This document shows positions 33,254-41,724 of a DNA stretch of 43,091 nt, one piece after another. Source of the stretch: an uncultured Prevotellaceae bacterium (GTDB lineage Bacteria; Bacteroidota; Bacteroidia; Bacteroidales; Bacteroidaceae); the NCBI GenBank assembly GCA_946415365.1, contig CAMKSE010000027.1:1-43091 (forward strand), in the 5' to 3' direction. Below the pieces are notes generated by a model. It was not told where the DNA came from. It worked only from the letters and a program-made list of their open reading frames with translations, and did not search any database. How positions within the stretch are numbered: the first letter of the stretch is position 1; each line of letters opens with the position of its first letter. Both the position numbers and the translations under genes were made by a program.

Positions 33254-34000
33254 TTATTTTTCGTGCCAGAATTCCCAACTGACAAATGCTTGAAGTAACA
33301 GCATTTCAAGGCCGTTCTTGACGTCGGCACCATGTTCAGCACCCTTGCGCATGAAGAGCGTCTGGTCAGGGTTGTAGATAAGGTCGTAGCAGATGGTGTG
33401 GGAATCCATCGCCTCGTAGGGCAGGTCAGGACACTCTTCGGTATGGGGATACATGCCTAAAGGTGTGCAGTTTACGATAACATTGTACTCCTTGATTACT
33501 TCCGGCGTGATGCTCTTGTACTGTATGGTGTCAGGCCGTTCGTAGCGGCTCACCAGAACTGGCTCAATGTTCAGTGACTTCAAACCATAGCAGATGGCCT
33601 TCGATGCACCTCCAGTGCCGAGTACGAGCGCCTTATGGTGCCATTTCTTGTCAATCATCGGCTCAATGCTCTGTGTGAAGCCGATGACATCGCTGTTGTA
33701 GCCCTTCAGGATAGTCTTGTTGCCCTGGTGGGTCACGCGGATAACGTTCACGGCTCCTATGGCTCTGGCCTCTGGCGTGATGTTGTCGAGGAAAGGCATG
33801 ACTTTCTCCTTGTAAGGAATGGTTACGTTCAGTCCCCGCAGGTCGGGGTGACTGTCAATGACCTCCGGCAGGATGTCTATGCTCGGAATCTCGAAGTTCT
33901 CGTACTTGGCATTGATGTTCTCATCGGCAAACTTCTGGTTGAAGTAGCTGATGGAAAAGGAGTGCCCCAAAGGGTAGCCAATTAAACCGTACCTGTCCAT
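33254..34000 (-). CDS. aroE: Shikimate dehydrogenase
   Basis: AroE reduces 3-dehydroshikimate to shikimate with NADPH. The ATG at 34000 gives 248 residues beginning MDRYGLIGYPLGHSFS. A TTG at 34021 would overlap menG and is less likely. The substrate-binding motif NVTIPYKEKVMPFLD near 65 holds the catalytic lysine, and LGTGGASKAICYGLK near 127 is the NADP-binding loop. SISYFNQKF replaces the usual SPxxHN sequence, a variation common to the Bacteroidetes enzyme. It follows menG by 7 bp. Confidence 0.94.
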   Translation of the reverse strand: MDRYGLIGYPLGHSFSISYFNQKFADENINAKYENFEIPSIDILPEVIDSHPDLRGLNVTIPYKEKVMPFLDNITPEARAIGAVNVIRVTHQGNKTILKGYNSDVIGFTQSIEPMIDKKWHHKALVLGTGGASKAICYGLKSLNIEPVLVSRYERPDTIQYKSITPEVIKEYNVIVNCTPLGMYPHTEECPDLPYEAMDSHTICYDLIYNPDQTLFMRKGAEHGADVKNGLEMLLLQAFVSWEFWHEK

Positions 34001-34007
34001 AATTGTG

Positions 34008-34745
34008 TTATTTTGTTGCAAAATACATCGTGCAGATGCCGAAGGTGAGGCGCTGGAAGCTGGCCTCCCTGAATCCAGCTTTTTTAAGTATCTCCACCAT
34101 ACGTTCGCCTTGTGGGAAGGCCTCGATGGTTTTCGTCAAGTAGCTGTACGCGCTATTGTCCTTAGAGATGAGCCGTCCGTAGACGGGCAGTACCGTATGG
34201 GCATACACGTGGAACAGCTGCTTCATCGGGAATGCTACGGGTGTAGTCAGTTCGACGATACTCAGGTGTCCACCTTCTTTCAGCACGCGGCACATCTCGA
34301 TGAGTCCCTTGTCGAGGTCAGCAAAGTTTCGTATGCCGAAGGCAGCCGTTACAGCGTCGAAGGTGGCATCGGGGTAGGAGAGTGCTGTACAGTCCTCACG
34401 CTCGAAAGATATGATGCTGTCGAGACCTTTTTCCCTGACCTTCTGCCGTCCTACCTCCATCATTCCCTCGCTGATATCAGCTCCCACGAGTCTTGTGGGT
34501 CGTAGCATCTCTGCTGCGAGGATGGCGAAGTCGCCGGTGCCTGTGGCGATGTCGAGCAGTGTCTGAGGCTTGTGTGGCTCCAGTTGGCAAATGGCCTTCC
34601 GTCGCCAGCCTTTGTCAATATTCCACGACAGACGGTGGTTCAGCTTGTCGTAGGAGGGGGCGATGTTGTCGAACATCTGCTCCACCTGCTGCGCCTTGCC
34701 TTCCTCAGCCCCGTAGGGTTTTATAGCCTCCTGCTCGTAGTTCAT
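34008..34745 (-). CDS. menG: Demethylmenaquinone methyltransferase
   Basis: This SAM-dependent enzyme (UbiE/MenG family) makes menaquinone, the respiratory quinone of Bacteroidales. The 245 residues show FDNIAPSYDKLNHRLSWNID (29-48), the SAM-binding LLDIATGTGDFAILAA near 63-78, and AFGIRNFADLDKGLIEM near 133, all usual for this family. It is the UbiE/MenG type, and here menaquinone is the expected product. It follows purC by 41 bp, most of it a 9-bp tandem array. Confidence 0.94.
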   Translation of the reverse strand: MNYEQEAIKPYGAEEGKAQQVEQMFDNIAPSYDKLNHRLSWNIDKGWRRKAICQLEPHKPQTLLDIATGTGDFAILAAEMLRPTRLVGADISEGMMEVGRQKVREKGLDSIISFEREDCTALSYPDATFDAVTAAFGIRNFADLDKGLIEMCRVLKEGGHLSIVELTTPVAFPMKQLFHVYAHTVLPVYGRLISKDNSAYSYLTKTIEAFPQGERMVEILKKAGFREASFQRLTFGICTMYFATK

Positions 34746-34747
34746 AG

Positions 34748-34790
34748 CTAGTTGTACTAGTTTTACTAGTCGGACTAGTTTACTAGTTAT
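34748..34790. repeat. Tandem array of CTAGTNNNA between purC and menG
   Basis: Five units start at 34748, 34757, 34766, 34775 and 34783, each beginning CTAGT, with spacings of 9, 9, 9 and 8 bp. The array fills the purC-menG gap and includes the purC stop codon. Confidence 0.85.
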
Positions 34791-35743
34791 TTGCTCTTAA
34801 AGGCGTTCAGCCAGCTGCTGACGTTCTGCTCGATACGTGCGGCGATGTCTCCTTCGGTGTCCTCACGCTCGAAGCGCTCACCGACGATGTGCTCGTAGAG
34901 TTCGATATAACGGTCGCTGACGCTATTTGCATACTCGTCGGTAATCTCAGGCATCACCTGTCCAGGCTCGTTCATGAAGTTGTGCTCGATGAGCCACTGG
35001 CGCACGAACTCTTTCGAGAGCTGACGTTGGGGCTCGCCCTTGGCCAGCTTCTCCTCGTAGCCCTCGGCATAGAAATAACGGCTGGAGTCGGGGGTATGGA
35101 TTTCGTCGATGAGATACACCTTACCGTCGCGTTTGCCGAATTCGTACTTCGTGTCGACGAGGATAAGTCCGCGCTTAGCTGCGATGTCTTGTCCGCGCTT
35201 GAAAATCTTACGGGTGTAGTCCTCCATCACGGCATAGTCCTCTGCCGATACCAGCCCTTGGGCGATGATTTCCTCACGGGAGATATTCATGTCGTGCCCC
35301 TCGTCGGCCTTCGTAGTCGGAGTGATGATGGGTTCAGGGAAACGCTCGTTCTCCTTCATACCGTCGGGTAGCTTCACACCGCAGAGCTCACGACAGCCGT
35401 TCTTGTACTCACGCCAGGCAGAACCAGTGAGGATGCTGCGGATGATCATCTCCACACGGAAGCCTTCGCACTTCAGACCGACGGTCACCATCGGGTCAGG
35501 TGTAGCGAGCTTCCAGTTCGGACAGATGTCCGTCGTGGCGTCGAGGAACTTGGCAGCAATCTGGTTCAGCACCTGTCCCTTGTAGGGAATGCCCTTAGGC
35601 AGCACTACGTCGAACGCGGAGATGCGGTCAGTGGCTACCATCACCATCAGGTTGTCGTTGATGTTGTACACGTCACGGACCTTCCCGTGATAAACGCTCT
35701 TCTGTCCCTCAAACTGGAACTCAGTCTTTGTTAATGCTTTCAT
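34787..35743 (-). CDS. purC: Phosphoribosylaminoimidazole-succinocarboxamide synthase
   Basis: PurC joins aspartate to CAIR in purine synthesis. The ATG at 35743 gives 318 residues (MKALTKTEF). A GTG at 35761 would overlap phoH and is less likely. SVYHGKVRDVYNIND is the SAICAR synthetase opening, with ATP-binding residues. ATDRISAFDVVLPKGIPYKGQ follows near 45, then LILVDTKYEFGKRDG and LIDEIHTPDSSRYF, the metal and substrate site. The length is near that of the larger, eukaryote-like class, not the 237-residue E. coli one. Confidence 0.95.
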   Translation of the reverse strand: MKALTKTEFQFEGQKSVYHGKVRDVYNINDNLMVMVATDRISAFDVVLPKGIPYKGQVLNQIAAKFLDATTDICPNWKLATPDPMVTVGLKCEGFRVEMIIRSILTGSAWREYKNGCRELCGVKLPDGMKENERFPEPIITPTTKADEGHDMNISREEIIAQGLVSAEDYAVMEDYTRKIFKRGQDIAAKRGLILVDTKYEFGKRDGKVYLIDEIHTPDSSRYFYAEGYEEKLAKGEPQRQLSKEFVRQWLIEHNFMNEPGQVMPEITDEYANSVSDRYIELYEHIVGERFEREDTEGDIAARIEQNVSSWLNAFKSK

Positions 35744-35753
35744 ATCTTTGTAA

Positions 35754-36704
35754 CTATTCACTTTTCACTTCCTTATCGTAATTCTCGTAGGCGTTGACAA
35801 TGCGGGTGACGAGTTTGTGGCGGACGATGTCCGAACGGTCGAGGTTTACCACGCCTATTCCTTCCACATTATTTAATATATGTAGGGCCTCGATGAGACC
35901 GCTCTTCTGGGAGTGTGGCAGGTCTATCTGAGTCATATCGCCCGTGATGATCATCTTCGTGTTCCAGCCCATGCGAGTGAGGAACATGCGGATCTGTGCG
36001 GTTGTGGTATTCTGTGCCTCGTCAAGGATAACTACAGCGTCGGAAAGTGTGCGTCCGCGCATAAAGGCCAGTGGCGCAATCTGTATCACGTGCTTCTCCA
36101 TCATGTCCTGCAACTTCACCTGTGGCAGCATGTCCTCCAGCGCGTCGTAAAGCGGCTGCAGGTATGGGTCTATCTTTTCTTTCATGTCGCCAGGCAGGAA
36201 TCCAAGTTTCTCTCCCGCCTCCACAGCGGGACGCGAGAGGATGATCTTCTTCGCCGTTTTCTCCTTCAAGGCCTTCACGGCCAGTGCTATGGAGAGATAG
36301 GTTTTTCCCGTGCCTGCAGGTCCTACGGCAAACACCATGTCGTTCTGATGGTAGGCCTCTATCAGCCGTTGCTGGTTCTTCGTGCGGGCCTTGATAGGAC
36401 GTCCGGACATGGTGTAGACCACTACGTCGTCAGGCACTTCGTCGCTCTTGCGGTGTCCCTTTACGAAGTCGAGGATATCCTCGTCCTTGATGGCATTGAA
36501 GCGCAGCACGTGCTGGCGCATCCCTTCCACCGCCTCTTCGAACGAAGCCATCTGTTCCTCATCGCCCAGCACCCGTATGACGTTGTCGCGGGCCACTATC
36601 CGCAGCTTGGGATATAGTGAACGCAACATCTGAAGATGTACGTTGCTCACCCCATAGAAAGTCAAGGGATCAATATCCTCCAGTACGATATGCTTCTCTG
36701 TCAA
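35754..36704 (-). CDS. phoH: PhoH family ATPase, TTG start
   Basis: PhoH-like proteins are cytosolic ATPases linked to RNA metabolism. The product has 316 residues, with a KH-like N-terminal segment, then the P-loop GPAGTGKTYLSIALA near 129-143, SRPAVEAGEKLGFLPGDM, and the Walker B region VVILDEAQNTT near 225. The start is a TTG at 36704: a stop codon lies four codons upstream in frame, homologues as I recall begin with TEK-type sequence, and no ATG occurs until well inside the family's N-terminus. It leads the minus-strand run and has purC 10 bp downstream. Confidence 0.93.
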   Translation of the reverse strand: MTEKHIVLEDIDPLTFYGVSNVHLQMLRSLYPKLRIVARDNVIRVLGDEEQMASFEEAVEGMRQHVLRFNAIKDEDILDFVKGHRKSDEVPDDVVVYTMSGRPIKARTKNQQRLIEAYHQNDMVFAVGPAGTGKTYLSIALAVKALKEKTAKKIILSRPAVEAGEKLGFLPGDMKEKIDPYLQPLYDALEDMLPQVKLQDMMEKHVIQIAPLAFMRGRTLSDAVVILDEAQNTTTAQIRMFLTRMGWNTKMIITGDMTQIDLPHSQKSGLIEALHILNNVEGIGVVNLDRSDIVRHKLVTRIVNAYENYDKEVKSE

Positions 36705-36727
36705 TGCTTTCTAACTTATTTTGCGTG

Positions 36728-36735
36728 CAAAATTA
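36728..36735 (-). promoter_or_regulatory. Probable phoH promoter -7 element
   Basis: The minus strand reads TAATTTTG, 23 bp before the TTG start, giving a leader of under 20 nt. No upstream TTTG at the usual spacing was found. Confidence 0.5.
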
Positions 36736-36778
36736 CAAAAAAAGCCACAGATTACATAGAATTCACCAAAAATTTTGT

Positions 36779-36786
36779 TATCTTTG
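36779..36786 (+). promoter_or_regulatory. Probable DUF5715 gene promoter -7 element
   Basis: TATCTTTG lies 23 bp before the ATG at 36810, facing away from the phoH promoter. No -33 element was found. Confidence 0.5.
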
Positions 36787-36809
36787 CGCCCAAATTGGTG
36801 TTTTTTCTA

Positions 36810-37550
36810 ATGAAACTGACAAAAAAAGGATATCTGTTAGGTTTTCTGGCGGTGGTACTGCTGCTTGCTTGCGTACGATGGATCTGGCCAGAGGTGGCCG
36901 TCGCCCGTACGCCATCAGCCACTTCTGCCTCAGTCTCTTCGCATAGCGAAGACCATTCTTTTGTAAACCATAAACAGACCGTACATAAGATCCGTTCTGT
37001 GTCCAGTTATGCCGAAGCCTTTCCCGATACCAACGGCTTGCAGCTGACGGCTGCCAACCGCTGGGGAGTGACACCAGTCATGAACCGTGAAGATGCTGAG
37101 TCGCGTAAGCGTGAACTGGTATATGTAGGAGCGAATCCATATTTTCATGTAGACCCGCTCTACTCGAGTATTCCCTATCTCGTGCCGAGGGCTGCCGTAC
37201 TGCTTCAAGATATTGGACAGGCGTTCTTCGACAGTCTCTATGTGAAAGGCGTTCCTCTTCATAAGGTAATCGTTACCAGCGTATTACGTTCTCAGGAAGA
37301 TGTGGTTAAGCTTCGTCGTCGTAACGGGAATGCCACAGAGAATTCCTGTCATCTCTACGGCACTACTTTTGACATTTGTTACAACCGCTACAAGACGGTA
37401 GAGAACCCCGATGGTCCACCTCGACGAGAGGTTCGCAATGATACGTTGAAATGGGTACTCTCCGAGGTACTGCGTGATATGCGAGAACAGGGGCGTTGCT
37501 ACATCAAATATGAAGTAAAGCAAGGCTGTTTTCATATGACAGTTAGGTGA
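36810..37550 (+). CDS. DUF5715 family membrane-anchored protein, M15/VanY-like
   Basis: The product has 246 residues from the ATG at 36810. An N-terminal signal or anchor (7-21, GYLLGFLAVVLLLAC) precedes a periplasmic domain. It matches the DUF5715 family by overall pattern. The core holds VTSVLRSQEDVVKL (154-167), S179-x-H181-x-x-G184-x-x-x-D188, and a terminal FHM (241-243). These fit the arginine, the SxHxxGxxxD zinc ligands and the last histidine of M15-type peptidoglycan D,D- or L,D-peptidases. Activity on the cell wall is an inference. It has its own promoter facing phoH. Confidence 0.8.
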   Translation: MKLTKKGYLLGFLAVVLLLACVRWIWPEVAVARTPSATSASVSSHSEDHSFVNHKQTVHKIRSVSSYAEAFPDTNGLQLTAANRWGVTPVMNREDAESRKRELVYVGANPYFHVDPLYSSIPYLVPRAAVLLQDIGQAFFDSLYVKGVPLHKVIVTSVLRSQEDVVKLRRRNGNATENSCHLYGTTFDICYNRYKTVENPDGPPRREVRNDTLKWVLSEVLRDMREQGRCYIKYEVKQGCFHMTVR

Positions 37551-37616
37551 TATAATTATTTGAATAATAAATATTTAAAAATAAACAATAAATATTAACT
37601 TAAAAACTAAAAAATT

Positions 37617-38486
37617 ATGAAATTAGACGGAAGAAGAGAAAGTTCCAATGTGGAAGACCGCAGAGGAATTAGTGGAAAAGCAGTGGCCGGTGGTGGTATC
37701 GGTGCAATCATCATCGCAGCATTGTTCGCCTGGATGAGCGGAGGCAACCCTCTTGAGGCTGGATTGCAGGCTGCCCAACAGCAGATGTCGGTTCCAACGG
37801 AGACTGTCGGTGAGGAGAACTTCACCGAGGAAGAGCAGGCTCTGGCCAGCGACTGCAAGAAGATTCTCGCCTCTACGGAGGATGTGTGGGGGCCTGTGTT
37901 TGAGAAGATGGGCGGCACCTATACCTCTCCGACGCTCGTGTTGTTCACCAATCAGGTGAACTCTGCCTGTGGTAACGCTACTGCTGCCGTAGGGCCCTTC
38001 TATTGCTCAGGTGACCAAAAACTCTACATCGACCTTTCGTTCTTCACCCAGATGAAACGTCAGTTGGGGGTTGAGGGTAACACTTTCGCTTATGCTTACG
38101 TTATTGCCCACGAGATCGGACATCATGTGGAATATCTGACAGGTACACTCTCTAAGGCACATCAGGCAATGAATTCAAGTGATAAAGTCTCCGCCAACAA
38201 GATCAGCGTACGTCTGGAACTGCTGGCCGACTACTATGCCGGCGTATGGGCACACTATGAGGATGCTATGAATCATTCTATGGAGTACGGCGACCTTGAG
38301 AAAGGACTCGAACTGGCTAAGGCCATCGGTGATGACTGGCTGCAGAAGAAGGCTCAGGGCCGTGCTACACCCGAGTCGTTCACCCACGGTACCAGTGACC
38401 AGCGTAAGCGTTGGTTGAAAAAGGGCTACGATACGGGCGACATGCGCACCTCAACCTTCGACGTACAGAATTACAACGATTTGTAG
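37617..38486 (+). CDS. Neutral zinc metallopeptidase, YpfJ family
   Basis: This 289-residue protein belongs to the putative neutral zinc metallopeptidase family (PF04228). A charged N-terminus (MKLDGRRESSNVEDRRG) is followed by one membrane segment (about 25-41). The zinc motif HEIGHH is at 165-170, and ELLADYYAGVWAH near 201 supplies the third ligand. The gap of 66 bp to the gene before it is AT-rich, without a clear promoter. Substrates of this family are unknown. Confidence 0.9.
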   Translation: MKLDGRRESSNVEDRRGISGKAVAGGGIGAIIIAALFAWMSGGNPLEAGLQAAQQQMSVPTETVGEENFTEEEQALASDCKKILASTEDVWGPVFEKMGGTYTSPTLVLFTNQVNSACGNATAAVGPFYCSGDQKLYIDLSFFTQMKRQLGVEGNTFAYAYVIAHEIGHHVEYLTGTLSKAHQAMNSSDKVSANKISVRLELLADYYAGVWAHYEDAMNHSMEYGDLEKGLELAKAIGDDWLQKKAQGRATPESFTHGTSDQRKRWLKKGYDTGDMRTSTFDVQNYNDL

Positions 38487-38520
38487 TCAGAGCAGAAAAG
38501 TCATATTGGCAATAATAGTG

Positions 38521-38549
38521 AAGGGTGGCAGAAATAATCTGTCACCTTT
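38521..38549 (+). other. Stable hairpin after the metallopeptidase gene
   Basis: AAGGGTGGCAGA pairs with TCTGTCACCTTT over 12 bp (two G-T pairs) around a five-base loop. It may end transcription, but the following sequence is A-rich rather than T-rich, so a terminator call is weak. Confidence 0.45.
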
Positions 38550-38576
38550 CTGTGTTATAAAAAAATCATCTATTTC

Positions 38577-38608
38577 TTTGGTCGTTTAAAGGTTTTTTAA
38601 TAATTTTG
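38577..38608 (+). promoter_or_regulatory. glmS promoter
   Basis: TTTG (38577-38580), a 20-bp spacer and TAATTTTG (38601-38608) precede the start codon by 42 bp. There is no room for, and no sign of, a glmS ribozyme. Confidence 0.75.
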
Positions 38609-38650
38609 CAGCCGAAATAAATAGTAAAAAACATAAACTAAATTAAGATT

Positions 38651-40495
38651 ATGTGTGGAATTGTAGGATATATTGGCAAACAGGATGCTTTTCCTATCCT
38701 GATTAAAGGTCTTCGTAGGTTGGAATATCGCGGTTACGATAGTGCCGGAGTGGCTCTGCTGAACAATGACGGTGATTTGAATGTGTATAAGACAAAGGGT
38801 AAGGTGGATAACCTGACGGAGTATTGTGCCGACAAGGACGTGAACGGAACGGTTGGCATAGCCCATACGCGTTGGGCCACACACGGAGAACCTTCATCGA
38901 GGAACGCCCACCCGCACTATTCTTCATCGAAGAACCTGGCCATCATCCACAACGGTATCATTGAGAACTACGCCGATCTGAAGCATAAATTAGTAGCAAA
39001 GGGTGTTACCTTTGTAAGCGATACCGACACCGAGGTGCTTGTGCAACTGATTGAATACATCATGGTAAAAAAACATCTCGACCTGTTGGAAGCTGTTCAG
39101 GTGGCTCTTTATCAGGTTATCGGTGCCTATGCCATTGCTGTGCTCGACAAGAACGACCCTGATCAGATTATTGCAGCCCGTAAGCAGAGTCCGCTGGTGG
39201 TGGGTATCGGTGAGGATGAGTTCTTCCTCGGCTCTGACGCAAGTCCAATTGTGGAGTATACGAATAAGGTTGTGTACTTGGAGGATGGTAATATCGCAGT
39301 AATACGTCGCGGTCAGGATCTCCACGTGTTCAGTATCCTCGGCGAGGAACAGGAGCTGAAGGTGAAGAAGGTGGATATCGACCTCGGACAGATTGAGAAG
39401 GGTGGTTATCCCCACTTCATGCTGAAGGAAATCTTTGAGCAGCCTGAGTGTCTGAAGAACTGCATGAGAGGTCGAGTGAATGTTGAAGCAGACCACGTAA
39501 CACTTTCTGCATTAATCGATTACCGTCGTCAGTTGCTTAACGCAAAGAGGGTGGTGATTGTGGCCTGCGGTACTTCTTGGCACGCAGGACTGATTGGCAA
39601 ACAAATGATAGAGACTCTCTGTCGTATTCCCGTTGAGGTGGAGTATGCCAGCGAATTCAGATACAGGAATCCCGTCGTGACAAAGGACGACGTGGTGATT
39701 GCCATTTCTCAGAGTGGTGAGACTGCCGATACGTTGGCAGCAGTACAGTTGGCAAAGGAAAAGGGAGCATTTATCTATGGCATATGTAACGCTATCGGTT
39801 CCTCGATACCAAGAGCTACTGATACAGGTACCTATATCCATGTGGGTCCTGAGATCGGTGTGGCCTCTACGAAGGCGTTTACTGGTCAGGTGACAGTGCT
39901 TACGATGTTTGCTCTTGCACTGGCTGAGGCGAAGGGTACCGTTGACCGCCAGGAATACCTGAAGATTGTCAAGGGCCTGAGTGAGATCCCTGTGAAGATC
40001 CGTGAGGTGCTACAGACGAACGACAAGGTGGCCGATCTTGCACGTACTTTCACTTATGCACATAACTTCCTGTATCTTGGTCGAGGTTTCTCTTATCCCG
40101 TAGCTTTGGAAGGTGCCCTGAAATTAAAGGAAATCTCATATATCCACGCTGAGGGATATCCTGCAGCCGAGATGAAACACGGTCCGATTGCACTGATTGA
40201 CTCGGATATGCCTGTGGTGGTCATCGCCACGCACAACGCCATGTATGAGAAGGTGCTGTCGAACATCCAGGAGATCAAGGCGCGTCAGGGTAAGGTCATC
40301 GCTCTCGTCTCGAAAGGCGATGACACCATAGCGAAAATTGCCGATGAGGTGATTGAGCTGCCCGACGTTCTGGAATGCCTTGAGCCCCTGGTGGCCACAA
40401 TACCTCTGCAGTTGTTGGCATACCATGTGGCCGTGTGCAAAGGCAAGAACGTAGACCAGCCGAGAAATCTCGCAAAGTCGGTGACAGTAGAGTAA
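38651..40495 (+). CDS. glmS: Glucosamine-6-phosphate synthase (glutamine-hydrolysing)
   Basis: GlmS makes glucosamine 6-phosphate from fructose 6-phosphate and glutamine, the first step towards cell-wall amino sugars. The 614 residues begin MCGIVGYIG, so Cys2 becomes the N-terminal nucleophile after Met removal. The N-terminal glutaminase domain includes HTRWATHGEPSSRNAHPH near 76-93. Two SIS sugar-isomerase domains follow (CGTSWHAGLIGKQM near 306, ISQSGETADTL near 352, YLGRGFSYPVALEGALKLKE near 475). The C-terminus AKSVTVE is typical. Confidence 0.97.
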   Translation: MCGIVGYIGKQDAFPILIKGLRRLEYRGYDSAGVALLNNDGDLNVYKTKGKVDNLTEYCADKDVNGTVGIAHTRWATHGEPSSRNAHPHYSSSKNLAIIHNGIIENYADLKHKLVAKGVTFVSDTDTEVLVQLIEYIMVKKHLDLLEAVQVALYQVIGAYAIAVLDKNDPDQIIAARKQSPLVVGIGEDEFFLGSDASPIVEYTNKVVYLEDGNIAVIRRGQDLHVFSILGEEQELKVKKVDIDLGQIEKGGYPHFMLKEIFEQPECLKNCMRGRVNVEADHVTLSALIDYRRQLLNAKRVVIVACGTSWHAGLIGKQMIETLCRIPVEVEYASEFRYRNPVVTKDDVVIAISQSGETADTLAAVQLAKEKGAFIYGICNAIGSSIPRATDTGTYIHVGPEIGVASTKAFTGQVTVLTMFALALAEAKGTVDRQEYLKIVKGLSEIPVKIREVLQTNDKVADLARTFTYAHNFLYLGRGFSYPVALEGALKLKEISYIHAEGYPAAEMKHGPIALIDSDMPVVVIATHNAMYEKVLSNIQEIKARQGKVIALVSKGDDTIAKIADEVIELPDVLECLEPLVATIPLQLLAYHVAVCKGKNVDQPRNLAKSVTVE

Positions 40496-40517
40496 AGATA
40501 AAAAAATCAGCCAAATA

Positions 40518-40549
40518 TTTGGAGAATTCGTTTTATTTACCTATATTTG
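40518..40549 (+). promoter_or_regulatory. Promoter of the REC-histidine kinase gene
   Basis: TTTG (40518-40521), a 20-bp spacer and TATATTTG (40542-40549) match the consensus, 32 bp before the start codon. Confidence 0.75.
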
Positions 40550-40581
40550 CACTCAAAATAACTAATTCACTCTGACTAACC

Positions 40582-41724
40582 ATGGATGCAGTAGAGAGTT
40601 TAGAGTCAAAAATTAACCGAAGCGATTATAAGATATTAATCGTCGACGATGTGGTCAGCAACGTGTTGCTGCTCAAGATATTGTTGACTAATGAACAGTT
40701 CCAGGTTTGCACAGCCAACAACGGTACAACCTGTATTGAGGTTGCCAAGACGGAACATCCAGATCTTATTCTGCTCGACGTGATGATGCCTGATATTAAT
40801 GGTTTCGACACGGCGGTGGTGCTGAAGAAGGATGCGACGACCAGGGATATCCCCATCATCTTCCTTACGGCCCTGAACACCCCGCAGGATCTGGTGCGAG
40901 GTTTCCAGGTGGGAGCCAACGACTTCTTGACAAAGCCCTTCAACAAGGAGGAGCTCGTGATGCGTGTGATGCAACAGATCTCACTTGTGGCAGCTAAGCG
41001 TATCATTGAGAAACAGAACTCCGAACTGCGTGCCACGCTGAATAACCGCGACAAGATGTACTCAGTGATAGCCCACGACCTGCGCTCACCTATGGCCAGT
41101 ATCCGAATGGTGCTTAACCTTGTGGTGGCATCGGCATCGCCTGAGACAGTAGGTGAGGAACTTTACACGCTGCTCGACCAGGCTAACCGTGAGTCGGAGG
41201 AAGTACATGATCTGCTGGATAACTTGCTGAAATGGACGAAGAGTCAGACGGGCAGGCTGACGGTGGTGAAACAGGAACTGAACCTCAACGACATCATCCC
41301 TGGTGTAGTGGAGATATTCGATATTATCGCACAGACGAAGCGTATAAAATTGGACTATCAGCCATTGGACGGCGACGTGAAGGTTATTGCCGACAACGAT
41401 ATGTTAAAGACCATCGTGCGCAACTTCCTGTCCAACGCCATCAAATTCTCACCCGAAGACTCCACCATAGAAATCATCTTGAAGGAAGAAGGCGATTTTG
41501 CGAAGGTGAGCGTATGCGACCATGGTGTGGGTATTGCTGCTGACCGTTTGGGATCCATCTTCCACAAAGGAGAGACCACCTATGGTACAGACGGTGAGGA
41601 AGGCTCCGGACTTGGACTGCAACTCTGTCAGGACTTCGCTCGTAAGAACGACGGCGATTGCACCGTAGAGTCGATAGAAGGGCAGGGGAGTACGTTCAGT
41701 GTTCTTATACCACTAAAGAAATAA
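40582..41724 (+). CDS. Cytoplasmic REC-histidine kinase fusion
   Basis: The product has 380 residues with no membrane segment. A receiver domain comes first (about 17-130), with D22/D23, the phospho-acceptor D66 in LLDVMMP, T96 and K118. A short coiled linker follows, then HisKA with H165 in VIAHDLRSPM, and a HATPase domain with the N box FLSNAIKFSPEDS, DHGVGIA and GSGLGLQLCQDF. The REC-first order means this kinase is itself controlled by phosphorylation, probably by another sensor. Its stop codon shares one base with the start of nspC (TAATG at 41722), so the two are translated in tandem. Confidence 0.92.
   Translation: MDAVESLESKINRSDYKILIVDDVVSNVLLLKILLTNEQFQVCTANNGTTCIEVAKTEHPDLILLDVMMPDINGFDTAVVLKKDATTRDIPIIFLTALNTPQDLVRGFQVGANDFLTKPFNKEELVMRVMQQISLVAAKRIIEKQNSELRATLNNRDKMYSVIAHDLRSPMASIRMVLNLVVASASPETVGEELYTLLDQANRESEEVHDLLDNLLKWTKSQTGRLTVVKQELNLNDIIPGVVEIFDIIAQTKRIKLDYQPLDGDVKVIADNDMLKTIVRNFLSNAIKFSPEDSTIEIILKEEGDFAKVSVCDHGVGIAADRLGSIFHKGETTYGTDGEEGSGLGLQLCQDFARKNDGDCTVESIEGQGSTFSVLIPLKK

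Noticed and set aside
35913..36617. 234-codon plus-strand ORF opposite phoH
   Set aside because: Antisense shadow of phoH. The His/Leu-rich product has no domain.
38487..38650. glmS ribozyme/riboswitch before glmS
   Set aside because: The inferred leader is about 35 nt, and the catalytic core motifs are absent.
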